DNA of 29,674 bases from a virus. The stretch is from positions 1 to 29,674 of IMG/VR virus record IMGVR_UViG_3300050025_000048. One strand, 5' to 3'. Within the stretch, counting starts at the first letter, position 1; each line of letters starts with the position of its first letter. The position numbers and the translations under genes are program-made. This document shows, in pieces, positions 20,795 to 27,201 of the stretch. The notes below the pieces were generated by a model. That model searched no databases. It saw nothing but the letters and a program-made list of their open reading frames with translations, and was not told the DNA's origin.

Positions 20795-21505
20795 ATGAAT
20801 AATTTATATTGGCACTTTCTACCTGATGATGGATGCTTACGGTTCGGCACGAAGGAAAAAGTAAAAGTAAAACATACGCTCATGCTTCCGCCTGATACCA
20901 AGCTGATACCATGTGAAATTGGTTTCCATGCTTCAAAGAGGGCATTGGACGCTTTACAGTATGCGCCTGGGAGTATCATATGCCGAGTAACGCTGCACGG
21001 TGAAAAAATACCGCATGGAAATCCCATCGATAAATACTGCGCTCATGGGAGAACGGTAGTACAAATGGCAAATGCAGAAGAAGTATTGAGAATTTTTGCT
21101 AGAAAATGCGCCTTGTCCGTTATCCACCTATGGAACGCTCCGCAAATAGCTATTGATTATCTGAATACAGGGGATGAAAAATTAAGAGCTGCTACTTGGG
21201 ATGCTTCTTGGGCTGCTACTAGGGCTGCTAGGGCTGCTTGGGCTGCTGCTAGGGCTGATGCTAGGGCTGCTTGGGCTGCTACTAGGGCTGCTAGGGCTGC
21301 TTGGGCTGCTGCTAGGGCTGATGCTAGGGCTGCTAGGGATGCTGCTGAGGATGCTAGGGATGCTAGGGATGCTGCTGAGGATGCTAGGGATGCTGCTGAG
21401 GATGCTGCTGGGACTGCCGCTGGGGCTGCCCAAAACATACTCCTTGAGGAATTACTTACTACGCACCTTAATAATCAGGAGGCAAATAATGAATTATATC
21501 GGTGA
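20795..21505 (+). CDS. Phage protein with Ala-rich repeat tail (DUF7666-like)
   Basis: The protein has 236 residues. The N-terminal 130 (NLYWHFLPDDGCLRFGTKEK, CEIGFHASKRALDALQYAPG, CRVTLHGEKI) match a domain common in phage genomes, DUF7666-like in my reading. From residue 138 the tail consists of Ala-rich helical repeats with Trp, Arg and Asp (AAWAAARADARAAW). A 63-base unit occurs twice exactly (21212-21337). Function unknown. AGGAGG lies six bases before the ATG, and the same binding site and start context is repeated before the next gene. Confidence 0.65.
   Translation: MNNLYWHFLPDDGCLRFGTKEKVKVKHTLMLPPDTKLIPCEIGFHASKRALDALQYAPGSIICRVTLHGEKIPHGNPIDKYCAHGRTVVQMANAEEVLRIFARKCALSVIHLWNAPQIAIDYLNTGDEKLRAATWDASWAATRAARAAWAAARADARAAWAATRAARAAWAAARADARAARDAAEDARDARDAAEDARDAAEDAAGTAAGAAQNILLEELLTTHLNNQEANNELYR
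21212..21337 (+). repeat. Two near-exact 63-base repeats in the Ala-rich tail
   Basis: Units 21212-21274 and 21275-21337 encode AATRAARAAWAAARADARAA twice, differing only at the last codon (Trp, then Arg). Shorter GCT-rich repeats continue to about 21425. Such sequences expand and contract by slippage, and open frames in the other reading directions here are by-products. Confidence 0.85.
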
Positions 21506-21656
21506 TAAGACGTCTCAATCCCTTCTTGATCAGGTCAGTGTTCAATCAGTACAATGCAGTAATTATGGATTAATGAGCGATATGGTATCTACCTGTTTAC
21601 AAACATATCATAAAACATATTTTAAGTATTACTTAGATGAAATAGGAAAGGAGTAA
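21489..21656 (+). CDS. 55-residue protein, unknown
   Basis: AGGAGG lies six bases before the ATG, in a context (aggaggcaaataatgaat) copied from the start of the 20795 gene. The product starts MNYIGDKTSQSLLDQVSVQS and ends YYLDEIGKE. It overlaps the Ala-rich gene by 17 bases. It has two Cys and no membrane segment. Function unknown. Confidence 0.5.
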   Translation: MNYIGDKTSQSLLDQVSVQSVQCSNYGLMSDMVSTCLQTYHKTYFKYYLDEIGKE

Positions 21657-21664
21657 AATAAAGT

Positions 21665-21865
21665 ATGAAATACTTTTTGATAATAATAGCGATAGTATTA
21701 GGGTTGGCGTTTTACTCGGAGCGAAATGCTACTTGTAAGTCAGCCTATGGGGAACCCGGATATGGTCAAGTTTTGTGCTGTTGCCAAACCTCAGACGGTG
21801 GACAATGCTGTGCTTGGACTACGTTCTGCGGAGGGTATGTTCCGGGGTGTTATAATTGCAGATAA
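21665..21865 (+). CDS. Cys-rich small secreted protein
   Basis: The protein has 66 residues. An N-terminal hydrophobic signal (YFLIIIAIVLGLAFYS) is followed by a 43-residue part with nine Cys (TCKS, VLCCCQ, QCCAW, FCGG, GCYNCR). This is a disulfide-rich secreted peptide by appearance, unusual for a phage. AAAGGAG lies 11 bases before the ATG. It may act outside the cytoplasm or in the periplasm. A metal-binding role is another possibility. Confidence 0.55.
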   Translation: MKYFLIIIAIVLGLAFYSERNATCKSAYGEPGYGQVLCCCQTSDGGQCCAWTTFCGGYVPGCYNCR

Positions 21866-21909
21866 GCAAAATGTTGCAATATGTAGTCAAAATGACACAG
21901 GGGGTAATT

Positions 21910-22005
21910 ATGTGGTATTCAAAAGAGACTCATGAAGCATTAATGAAGGTCTTGGAGAGAGTAGCGTGTGAGTTTAACTGTAAACTTATAAAAGCACAAC
22001 TGTAA
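21910..22005 (+). CDS. 31-residue peptide truncated by a repeat
   Basis: The frame begins MWYSKETHEALMKVLERVAC and ends LIKAQL. GGGGG lies five bases before the ATG. The stop is created by a 22-base tandem duplication (21976-22019), which shifts the frame. Removing one copy would extend the protein by six other codons (about 36 residues). This suggests a small gene altered recently. Confidence 0.4.
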   Translation: MWYSKETHEALMKVLERVACEFNCKLIKAQL

Positions 22006-22019
22006 ACTTATAAAAGCAC
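21976..22019 (+). repeat. Tandem duplication of 22 bases
   Basis: Bases 21976-21997 and 21998-22019 are identical. Since 22 is not a multiple of three it shifts the reading frame of the small gene at 21910. A recent slippage or recombination event is the simple explanation. Confidence 0.9.
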
Positions 22020-22058
22020 AGATCTCTCATAACCTAACATGCTAACTACGGGGGTATT

Positions 22059-22442
22059 ATGATTAATTACGATGAATGGGCAAGTAAGTTTGTAGGTCGG
22101 TGCTGGCATAAGTTTGAGCAGTCAGATACCGATTATTATTATAATGTTTATTATACCTGTACCAAATGCGGTATAGAACAAATAGGAAATACCAACTTCC
22201 ACCCGACACTTGATGACCGTGACTACCTTGAGTTAGTCAGGTACGCCATGAAACATGAGAAGTGGGATGAGTTTATTAAACCTCATTGTTCAGTATCATA
22301 CAAAGTTCCGATAGAATGGATTAATTTATATACAGTGCAGGGCAAAACATTTTTAGAGAGTGAATTTGTAATGTTGCTCTTCGACCGCGAACTCGGTACG
22401 AAGGCGATATATGAATTTTTCTCAAATGAGGTGGGGATATGA
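22059..22442 (+). CDS. Phage protein with CxxC finger, 127 residues
   Basis: A GGGGG tract lies four bases before the ATG. The N-terminus has aromatic and acidic residues and a half zinc finger ([12 protein letters not shown], with WHKFEQ upstream). A mixed alpha/beta domain follows ([20 protein letters not shown]). It resembles small phage proteins of the BC1872 (ABA sandwich) kind, though I cannot confirm this. The stop overlaps the next start (ATGA). Confidence 0.5.
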   Translation: MINYDEWASKFVGRCWHKFEQSDTDYYYNVYYTCTKCGIEQIGNTNFHPTLDDRDYLELVRYAMKHEKWDEFIKPHCSVSYKVPIEWINLYTVQGKTFLESEFVMLLFDRELGTKAIYEFFSNEVGI

Positions 22443-22906
22443 ATGAAATAAAAAATAGATTTACAGATGCAATAATCGTTGAGGCTGGCAAGTATGAGAC
22501 TATCAGAGAAGCGGTAGAGAAAAATAAAGCCTACTTGACTGGAGCTGACTTGACTGGAGCTAACTTGTATGGAGCTGACTTGACTGGAGCTAACTTGTCT
22601 GAAGCTAACTTGACTAGAGCTAATTTGTCTGGAGCTAACTTGTCTGGAGCTTACTTGACTAGAGCTGATGGAGCAAAACTCACGCTACTTAAAAACAATC
22701 CTATGCTCTGTATCGGCCCTATCGGTTCACACCAATCGTATATGACAGCGTATAATACGAATAAAGGAATATACATCAAAACAGGTTGTTATTTCGATAC
22801 CATCGAGAATTTTAAAATAGCGGTTCACGAAAAACATAAAGACACTAAACATACATACAATTACATAACGGCGATAGCATTTATTAAAGCTGTGATGCGT
22901 ATATAG
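22439..22906 (+). CDS. Pentapeptide-repeat protein with phage C-terminal domain
   Basis: The protein has 155 residues. Residues 31-80 hold about nine pentapeptide repeats ([25 protein letters not shown]), which form a right-handed beta-helix; such folds can mimic DNA. The C-terminal 75 residues ([35 protein letters not shown]) match a domain often fused to pentapeptide repeats in phages. Function unknown. The repeats are also visible as 15-base DNA repeats. The conserved RNA element begins 12 bases after the stop. Confidence 0.75.
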   Translation: MNEIKNRFTDAIIVEAGKYETIREAVEKNKAYLTGADLTGANLYGADLTGANLSEANLTRANLSGANLSGAYLTRADGAKLTLLKNNPMLCIGPIGSHQSYMTAYNTNKGIYIKTGCYFDTIENFKIAVHEKHKDTKHTYNYITAIAFIKAVMRI

Positions 22907-22918
22907 TCTTTTCATGGG

Positions 22919-23049
22919 CGGTGTGAGTATCGGTGAGGCAGGCTCTTAACGCAATCGTTGGCGACCCGTGGCCGTTCCGACGAGCAACAGCTGTCCACGG
23001 TAGAGGAAAGAGAAGATGGCTCTAGTGCCTCTGAGATTACCGAGCCGCC
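22919..23049 (+). ncRNA. Conserved structured element, copy 2
   Basis: Its first 23 bases (22919-22941) are identical to 15066-15088, and its 3' end repeats CTGAG, three bases, ACCGAGCCGCC (23031-23049). GGCGG (22917-22921) pairs with CCGCC (23045-23049), CGGT (22931-22934) with ACCG (23039-23042), and GAGGCA (22935-22940) with TGCCTC (23026-23031). The interior is longer than in copy 1 and has its own stem CCGTGG/CCACGG (about 22967-23000) and CTCTT/AAGAG. It ends 13 bases before AAGGAGG of the next gene. Confidence 0.75.
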
Positions 23050-23073
23050 TTTTAATTTAGCAAGGAGGGAGAG

Positions 23074-23367
23074 ATGGAAGAAACCCGTAGTATAAAAATA
23101 GTAGGGAGATATTCAGTAGGTCAAGCTAATCCAGAAGATTGCCAAACATGTCACAACGCTACATGGGCAACTACTTTAATAGACGGGATATGCCTTGACT
23201 GTTTTATTGCTTACGAAAAGTCTGTTTATGCTATTCAAATATTAAACTGTAAACATGAATGGGGAATATGTCCTGAAGCCAGAGAGGATAGCGTTTGCAT
23301 ACATTGTGGCATTCTTTATTCATATCTTCCAATTGATATTAGCGGAGGCACCCATGACACTGAATAG
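23074..23367 (+). CDS. Double zinc-knuckle protein, 97 residues
   Basis: AAGGAGG lies about six bases before the ATG. Two Cys/His groups are seen: CQTCHNATWATTLIDGICLD and CKHEWGICPEAREDSVCIHC. Each can bind one zinc ion. Small proteins of this kind are common in phage accessory regions and may bind nucleic acid or host proteins. The specific family is not recognised. It follows the second conserved structured element. Confidence 0.6.
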   Translation: MEETRSIKIVGRYSVGQANPEDCQTCHNATWATTLIDGICLDCFIAYEKSVYAIQILNCKHEWGICPEAREDSVCIHCGILYSYLPIDISGGTHDTE

Positions 23368-23381
23368 CAAGGAGGGGAGAG

Positions 23382-23621
23382 ATGAATTGTAAGCAAATGA
23401 TAGAAGCACATCTAATGGTAAATGGATATGAAGGACTTTTTAATCAAAATGTGCCGTGTGGTTGTGAACTTTCAGACCTTGTTCCATGTGATGGTGAAAT
23501 AGCAGATTGCGAAGCAGGATACAAACATTTTGACCCACGCCAACAGTGCAAAGAGCGATGGGCAATTTTCTTATGCAAAGAGACACCAGAAGAATCAGAT
23601 TGGGATGAGATTGATTATTAG
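23382..23621 (+). CDS. Small Cys-rich phage protein (CELSDLVPC type)
   Basis: The protein has 79 residues. NGYEGLFNQNVPCGCELSDL, then VPCDGEIADCEAGYK matches a short protein family seen in many phages and prophages, with four conserved Cys. Function unknown. GGAGGGG lies about six bases before the ATG. The stop lies nine bases before the next ATG, and GGAGG sits between them. Confidence 0.65.
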   Translation: MNCKQMIEAHLMVNGYEGLFNQNVPCGCELSDLVPCDGEIADCEAGYKHFDPRQQCKERWAIFLCKETPEESDWDEIDY

Positions 23622-23630
23622 GAGGCACCC

Positions 23631-23987
23631 ATGACACTCAGGGATGAGATAGCAAAAATAATTGTCAAACATTGTATCAGACAAAATATAGAATTATTTC
23701 CTAATCCAATGGCTGATGGCATCCTCTCCCTGCTCTCCAAGAGGGTGGGGATGGAAAAGGTAGAGAAGTGTGATAAATGCTGGGGGATACCTCATACTGG
23801 TCATGTCTGCGAGAAGTGTCATGGTTCCGGCGAACTCGTCACCGTCCTCACGCTTGAGGAAGCGATAGAGGTACCTAAGATGCTATTAAACGGGAAGGCA
23901 TTTCTTTACTATAAAGATAATATGCTATCTAAGGTGGCTATGTTTATTGAGTTACCCGATTGCTCCAGAATAAGGGTGAAGGAATGA
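23631..23987 (+). CDS. DnaJ-type zinc-finger protein, paralogue 1
   Basis: The protein has 118 residues. The middle carries CDKCWGIPHTGHVCEKCHGSGE, two CxxC(xGxG-like) knuckles like DnaJ. The end (FIELPDCSRIRVKE) is nearly the same as in the 24040-24402 protein (LPDGSRLRVKE), and both have VEKC and SGSGE or HGSGE. GGAGG lies five bases before the ATG. Its stop overlaps a short frame that copies the start of the lipoprotein gene, so this gene and a piece of its neighbour were duplicated together. Confidence 0.6.
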   Translation: MTLRDEIAKIIVKHCIRQNIELFPNPMADGILSLLSKRVGMEKVEKCDKCWGIPHTGHVCEKCHGSGELVTVLTLEEAIEVPKMLLNGKAFLYYKDNMLSKVAMFIELPDCSRIRVKE

Positions 23988-24013
23988 AATACTTATTACT
24001 CACTATTAACTAG
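23984..24013 (+). pseudogene. Nine-codon remnant of a second lipoprotein gene
   Basis: The frame MKYLLLTIN ends at a TAG. The DNA around it (23973-24009) is nearly identical to the start of the SGNH lipoprotein gene at 24388-24424, including the overlap with the preceding zinc-finger gene. It is the leftover of a duplication of zinc-finger gene plus lipoprotein start, after which this copy was cut off. Confidence 0.75.
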
Positions 24014-24039
24014 CCCATTCGGGCAAGGGGGGAGAAGCC

Positions 24040-24402
24040 ATGAGTAGACGGTATGAGACAGCAAATATAATTGAACAAGGAATATATGATTTAATAGAAG
24101 TGAGCGAGCGACACTCTGGAGCGTTAAAACTTGCTGATAAGATTATCGCCCTAGACAAGCCAACGGGAGTGGTGAAGGTGGAGAAGTGTACTTGTAACCT
24201 TGCCTATAATGACAATAAATTTCGTGAAGAGTGTGAATGTAGTGGCTCCGGCGAGATAGTCACCGAGCTTAATCCTGATCAGTGTGTGGAATTGATAAAA
24301 GAAATATTAAATCACGACCATGTTACACTTATCAGCTATTATAAAAATGGAAAACTATATTTTAAATTACCAGACGGCTCACGACTTCGGGTGAAGGAAT
24401 GA
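24040..24402 (+). CDS. Zinc-finger protein, paralogue 2
   Basis: The protein has 120 residues. CTCNLAYNDNKFREECECSG forms a modified zinc knuckle, with the spacing changed relative to paralogue 1. The C-terminal YYKNGKLYFKLPDGSRLRVK matches the YYKDNMLSK...LPDCSRIRVKE part of the 23631 protein. The N-terminus (RYETANIIEQGIYDLIEVSE) is different. GGGGAG lies seven bases before the ATG. The stop overlaps the lipoprotein start (ATGA), as it does in the truncated copy. Confidence 0.65.
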   Translation: MSRRYETANIIEQGIYDLIEVSERHSGALKLADKIIALDKPTGVVKVEKCTCNLAYNDNKFREECECSGSGEIVTELNPDQCVELIKEILNHDHVTLISYYKNGKLYFKLPDGSRLRVKE

Positions 24403-24956
24403 AGTACTTATTACTCACTATTACCGTAGTACTTATTGCATCGTGTAGCGGAGGGGGATCGCAGCATCAAGCTATCGAAGCTGTGCAATATACTTCTCCC
24501 GTATCTCAAGTTACCATTAAGGGCGATAGTATGGCGGCTGGCGGAGCAGGATATACTCAAACTGATTATTGGAGTCAATGGGGATTATCAGTTGAGAATG
24601 ACGGAGTTTCGGGGACAACGATTGAGTGGCAGTTAAATAATCCTGATCATAGACAACTTCAAACGCTTGTACTTTTCATGGGGCATAATTCCCTCGTCAA
24701 GGAATCCGTACAGTCAGCGGTGAATGATTATGGATTAGTAATGAACGGTCTTACGTTTACCAAACTTATCTGCGTAGGAATACCCTATGGAACTGTTATA
24801 TCAAATGCCGATACGGATGCTTTCAACGCTGGCGTTAAACTACTCTGCCCGCACTACGTGGATACGAGTGATGCTTTAATACAAACCATTGACGGAGTTC
24901 ATCCTGACCATTCATCGTACATGATTATAGGGCAGAGGATAGGGGTGCTATTGTGA
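24399..24956 (+). CDS. Lipoprotein with SGNH (GDSL) hydrolase motifs
   Basis: The protein has 185 residues. A signal with lipobox IASC places Cys16 as the lipidated residue. The mature part holds the four SGNH blocks: GDS with Ser44, the block II Gly (about 69-72), GHN (95-97), and DGVHP with Asp165 and His168. This would be an esterase or acetylhydrolase anchored at the outer leaflet of a membrane. It could remove acetyl groups from host surface polymer and so block superinfection, or act in lysis. Those roles are inference. It is 185 residues, typical for this fold. Confidence 0.72.
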   Translation: MKYLLLTITVVLIASCSGGGSQHQAIEAVQYTSPVSQVTIKGDSMAAGGAGYTQTDYWSQWGLSVENDGVSGTTIEWQLNNPDHRQLQTLVLFMGHNSLVKESVQSAVNDYGLVMNGLTFTKLICVGIPYGTVISNADTDAFNAGVKLLCPHYVDTSDALIQTIDGVHPDHSSYMIIGQRIGVLL

Positions 24957-24991
24957 AAGTGTGCTATACTTACATAAGAAAGGAGTCCACT

Positions 24992-25132
24992 ATGCTTACA
25001 GTCATGGTAATACTCGTAGTTGGTGCTTTCGTAGCCACAGTAGTTTCGGCTATGGGAAAATGTCCGTTGTGGGTCGCTGTTACACTTCTCTGTATCATTG
25101 AGTTGATTCGTGTACTTCCGATGGGAAAATGA
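24992..25132 (+). CDS. 46-residue two-span membrane protein
   Basis: MLTVMVILVVGAFVATVVSA is followed by a short polar turn (MGKCPLW) and a second hydrophobic segment (VAVTLLCIIELIRVL). AAAGGAG lies seven bases before the ATG. A TGTGCTATACT sequence about 20 bases upstream looks like an extended -10 and might drive it separately. It ends just before the terminator. It resembles a small holin or a membrane-active peptide, but the lysis genes are on the other strand. Confidence 0.5.
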   Translation: MLTVMVILVVGAFVATVVSAMGKCPLWVAVTLLCIIELIRVLPMGK

Positions 25133-25139
25133 GGAAGGT

Positions 25140-25193
25140 AGGCGGCTGGTACAAGTACCACTTACGGTCCGCAGACGCCGCCTGTTTTCTTAT
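25140..25193 (+). terminator. Terminator of the rightward operon
   Basis: AGGCGGC (25140-25146) pairs with GCCGCCT (25177-25183), followed by GTTTTCTTAT. A smaller hairpin GGTAC/GTACC (25148-25159) lies inside. It sits eight bases after the last rightward gene, where it converges with the leftward lysis genes. On the leftward strand no U-run follows the stem, so it works mainly for rightward transcription. Confidence 0.7.
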
Positions 25194-25345
25194 ACCTTCG
25201 TTTCTATTTTCGTTACGTCAGTCTTTAAATCCGCTACTGTCCGCTGAATCTGCTTGACAATTTTCGGGTACAAAGCATACGTCAAGATTGCACCTACGAG
25301 AAAACAGACCATGCCCACTACTATGTTGATTAAAATTGCTTCCAT
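25190..25345 (-). CDS. 51-residue membrane protein of the lysis cassette
   Basis: The start ATG at 25345 has AAAGGAGG six bases upstream. MEAILINIVVGMVCFLVGAI forms one N-terminal membrane helix, and the rest is a helical charged tail (KIVKQIQRTVADLKTDVTKI). This topology suits an inner-membrane spanin-like or antiholin-like protein. It is the last gene of the leftward lysis group. There is no outer-membrane partner with a lipobox next to it. Confidence 0.55.
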   Translation of the reverse strand: MEAILINIVVGMVCFLVGAILTYALYPKIVKQIQRTVADLKTDVTKIETKV

Positions 25346-25358
25346 TATTTGCCTCCTT

Positions 25359-25742
25359 TCATTTAGAAAGTTTACTTCCAAACCAAGAACATATTGCAGC
25401 CTCATAGACATACATGGCCTCTTGTGGAATTGCAACTTTCCAATGGGCCGCAAGTACGATATGAACCGCAGCAACCACGGTGACAAACGGTCTAATCATC
25501 GCCCTTATGTCAGATACCCACACGCTGATAGTCCCCGATATATCCGCATTGACACTTGCATTCTCGGCACTAATAAGCTTTGCCTGTGCTTCAACATATT
25601 GAGCTAAAGCCGCCGGATTTGTCGATGCCAGCCCTGCCAACACTTGCTCTGGAGTTTGTTTCGCCCCGAACCATCCCCTGACCAAATCTATTATTTTAGG
25701 ACCCAACAACGATACCAACGCTACTATTGCATCTGCTCCCAT
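25359..25742 (-). CDS. Probable holin (three-span, GTA-holin-like)
   Basis: The protein has 127 residues. The N-terminus has a hydrophobic amphipathic helix (ADAIVALVSLLGPKIIDLVR), the middle is Gln/Ala-rich (QYVEAQAKLISAENASV), and one or two membrane segments follow (IRPFVTVVAAVHIVLAAHW and EAMYVYEAAIC). This fits the family of three-span holins next to endolysins. The ATG shares one base with the stop of the lysozyme gene (TGATG). It would time lysis by forming membrane holes so the lysozyme can reach the wall. Confidence 0.65.
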   Translation of the reverse strand: MGADAIVALVSLLGPKIIDLVRGWFGAKQTPEQVLAGLASTNPAALAQYVEAQAKLISAENASVNADISGTISVWVSDIRAMIRPFVTVVAAVHIVLAAHWKVAIPQEAMYVYEAAICSWFGSKLSK

Positions 25743-26194
25743 CACGCCACCCCCGTTTTCATTACTTCCGCCAGATGATCGGCTCGTAAGCCAACTTCGT
25801 CAGCCCATGGTGTTTTAAGCATGTGCTCGGACGCTTCCTCATACTTTCCATACTGGACAAGAAGCAATGTATTTTTAAACTTTAAAAGTTTCATTATCCC
25901 CATGTTAAACGTCATATCAATCAACACGTCCTGCCTGACAGAATCCAATGAATCTACCCATGGACAATACTTTAAAAGACTCTCTGTAGCAGATGCAATA
26001 TCAGCGTCAAGTAATTGTAGGGCATAGTCATTATTTATGCCAAAATGCTGGTAATAATCAATTCTAGCCAGCATTGCAGGGTCGCTCATTATGTTATGGC
26101 CTACTCCGATCGTCCAGTTTCCTCTACTATCTTTATAAGGGAATAAGCGCAATCCCTCTTCTCGGATTAATCTGTCACGCAACATTTCGGCCAT
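25742..26194 (-). CDS. Endolysin, T4-type lysozyme (GH24)
   Basis: The protein has 150 residues, close to T4 lysozyme (164). The catalytic triad Glu-8x-Asp-5x-Thr is present: Glu13 (IREEGLRL), Asp22 (YKDSRGNW), Thr28 (TIGVGH). The C-terminal helical domain includes DVLIDMTFNMGIMKLLKF. It cleaves the N-acetylmuramic acid/N-acetylglucosamine bond of peptidoglycan. There is no signal peptide, so release depends on a holin. GGAGGA lies five to six bases before the ATG. Confidence 0.9.
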   Translation of the reverse strand: MAEMLRDRLIREEGLRLFPYKDSRGNWTIGVGHNIMSDPAMLARIDYYQHFGINNDYALQLLDADIASATESLLKYCPWVDSLDSVRQDVLIDMTFNMGIMKLLKFKNTLLLVQYGKYEEASEHMLKTPWADEVGLRADHLAEVMKTGVA

Positions 26195-26196
26195 GG

Positions 26197-26544
26197 CTAT
26201 CCTCCATCGTAACTTTCCCCGAATACTTTTTTTATGACAAGTTTTTGCTTGCCATCAACCTCTGCTATTTTTGATGCAAGAACCGATTGACAATCGTTTA
26301 TTTTTTCTATCTTATTGCCAAGAGATTCCCCAAGTTCTCGAGCTGTTTTTTTTACTTCATCCGCCCGATCACGAATAGCTTTAAATTCCTGTTTTGCCAG
26401 TATTCCTACAATAGCAAGAAGAATTGAATTGATCGTTGACCCGACATTCCAGGAAACAGATTCTCCAGCAGCGACTGCATTTGCGGCATAGCCGGCAGAA
26501 CCAAAAATCAGCACCCAAAATACAGTCTTAAATATCGGCATCAT
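26197..26544 (-). CDS. Membrane protein upstream of the endolysin
   Basis: The protein has 115 residues, with two membrane segments: about 5-24 (FKTVFWVLIFGSAGYAANAV) and 37-51 (TINSILLAIVGILAK). A charged coiled-coil tail follows (FKAIRDRADEVKKTARELGE). AAGGA lies five bases before the first ATG, and the start overlaps the previous stop. It may be a second holin or an antiholin, or a spanin-type protein. Both are plausible from position alone. Confidence 0.55.
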   Translation of the reverse strand: MMPIFKTVFWVLIFGSAGYAANAVAAGESVSWNVGSTINSILLAIVGILAKQEFKAIRDRADEVKKTARELGESLGNKIEKINDCQSVLASKIAEVDGKQKLVIKKVFGESYDGG

Positions 26545-27194
26545 GGCTGTCCTTCTTGTTTTTCAGAAGGTCTATCAAGGTCTTTTGCCACAGCTTCCGT
26601 GTATGCCTTATCGGACTGCAATTCTTTCGCAGCGTCATTCGCCAACCCTGTTCCTGTAGTAATTCTTGGCGGAGCTTGAGGTTTCTTTGTCGGGTCTGAA
26701 TCTTCAACCCAAGGGCTGTCTTTGTGTTTTGCTGACCACTCTGCGGCATAAGCCTTAAACTTTTCAAGATATTCCTCCAGCCATTTCTGAAATTCTGCCA
26801 TTTTCATAATAGCTTCATTCGGCTGCTGTTGTTTTTCCTGTTCGGATTTTGTAGGGTCAATTACATTGTCTGACATATCCTCTCCTTTCTTTGCTTGATT
26901 TTCATGTAATTGTTGTGCGTAAGAATTGGCTTCTTCTACGCTTTTAAACTTCCCTAAATGCTCACCGGTTTGGTGATAGTGTTCTATAGCTTCTTCGTCG
27001 GTAAGCGATTTGCCATCTATTACAGTAGGGACAAGAACCTCCATGCCATCTTCCTCAAATGACATTGACCTGGTTGTAGAATATGAACCGTTGTCGTTTT
27101 GAAGTTTCGGGCGGTCGTAAAGATTCTCGATCGTTCCAGGGACCGCCGGCTTCGCCTTCATAACAGCGTCAAGTTTTTCTATATCCTCTGCCAT
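26541..27194 (-). CDS. Virion-associated protein with a second internal start
   Basis: The protein has 217 residues. Residues 15-100 (GTIENLYDRPKLQNDNGSYS, TTRSMSFEEDGMEVLVPTVI, TGEHLGKFKSVEEANSYAQQ) match a short domain found in phage virion or tail-associated proteins. From residue 107 (MSDNVIDPTKSEQEKQ) the sequence is charged and low in structure. That Met has its own AAAGGAG eight bases upstream, so a 111-residue product (26541-26876) is probably made too. A fusion of two once-separate genes is the other reading. Confidence 0.6.
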   Translation of the reverse strand: MAEDIEKLDAVMKAKPAVPGTIENLYDRPKLQNDNGSYSTTRSMSFEEDGMEVLVPTVIDGKSLTDEEAIEHYHQTGEHLGKFKSVEEANSYAQQLHENQAKKGEDMSDNVIDPTKSEQEKQQQPNEAIMKMAEFQKWLEEYLEKFKAYAAEWSAKHKDSPWVEDSDPTKKPQAPPRITTGTGLANDAAKELQSDKAYTEAVAKDLDRPSEKQEGQP

Positions 27195-27201
27195 AATAAC
27201 C

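Noticed and set aside
21157-21438. Several long open frames of Ala/Ser/Pro/Leu repeats on both strands
   Set aside because: They are by-products of the GCT-rich repeats, which keep all frames open. Only the frame with a folded N-terminal domain (20795-21505) is kept.
22530-22670. Regular short repeats as a possible CRISPR array
   Set aside because: The 15-base period without spacers encodes pentapeptide repeats in a gene.
24970-25161. Leftward frame across the rightward terminator
   Set aside because: It is antisense to the 46-residue membrane gene, overlaps the terminator and lacks a binding site.
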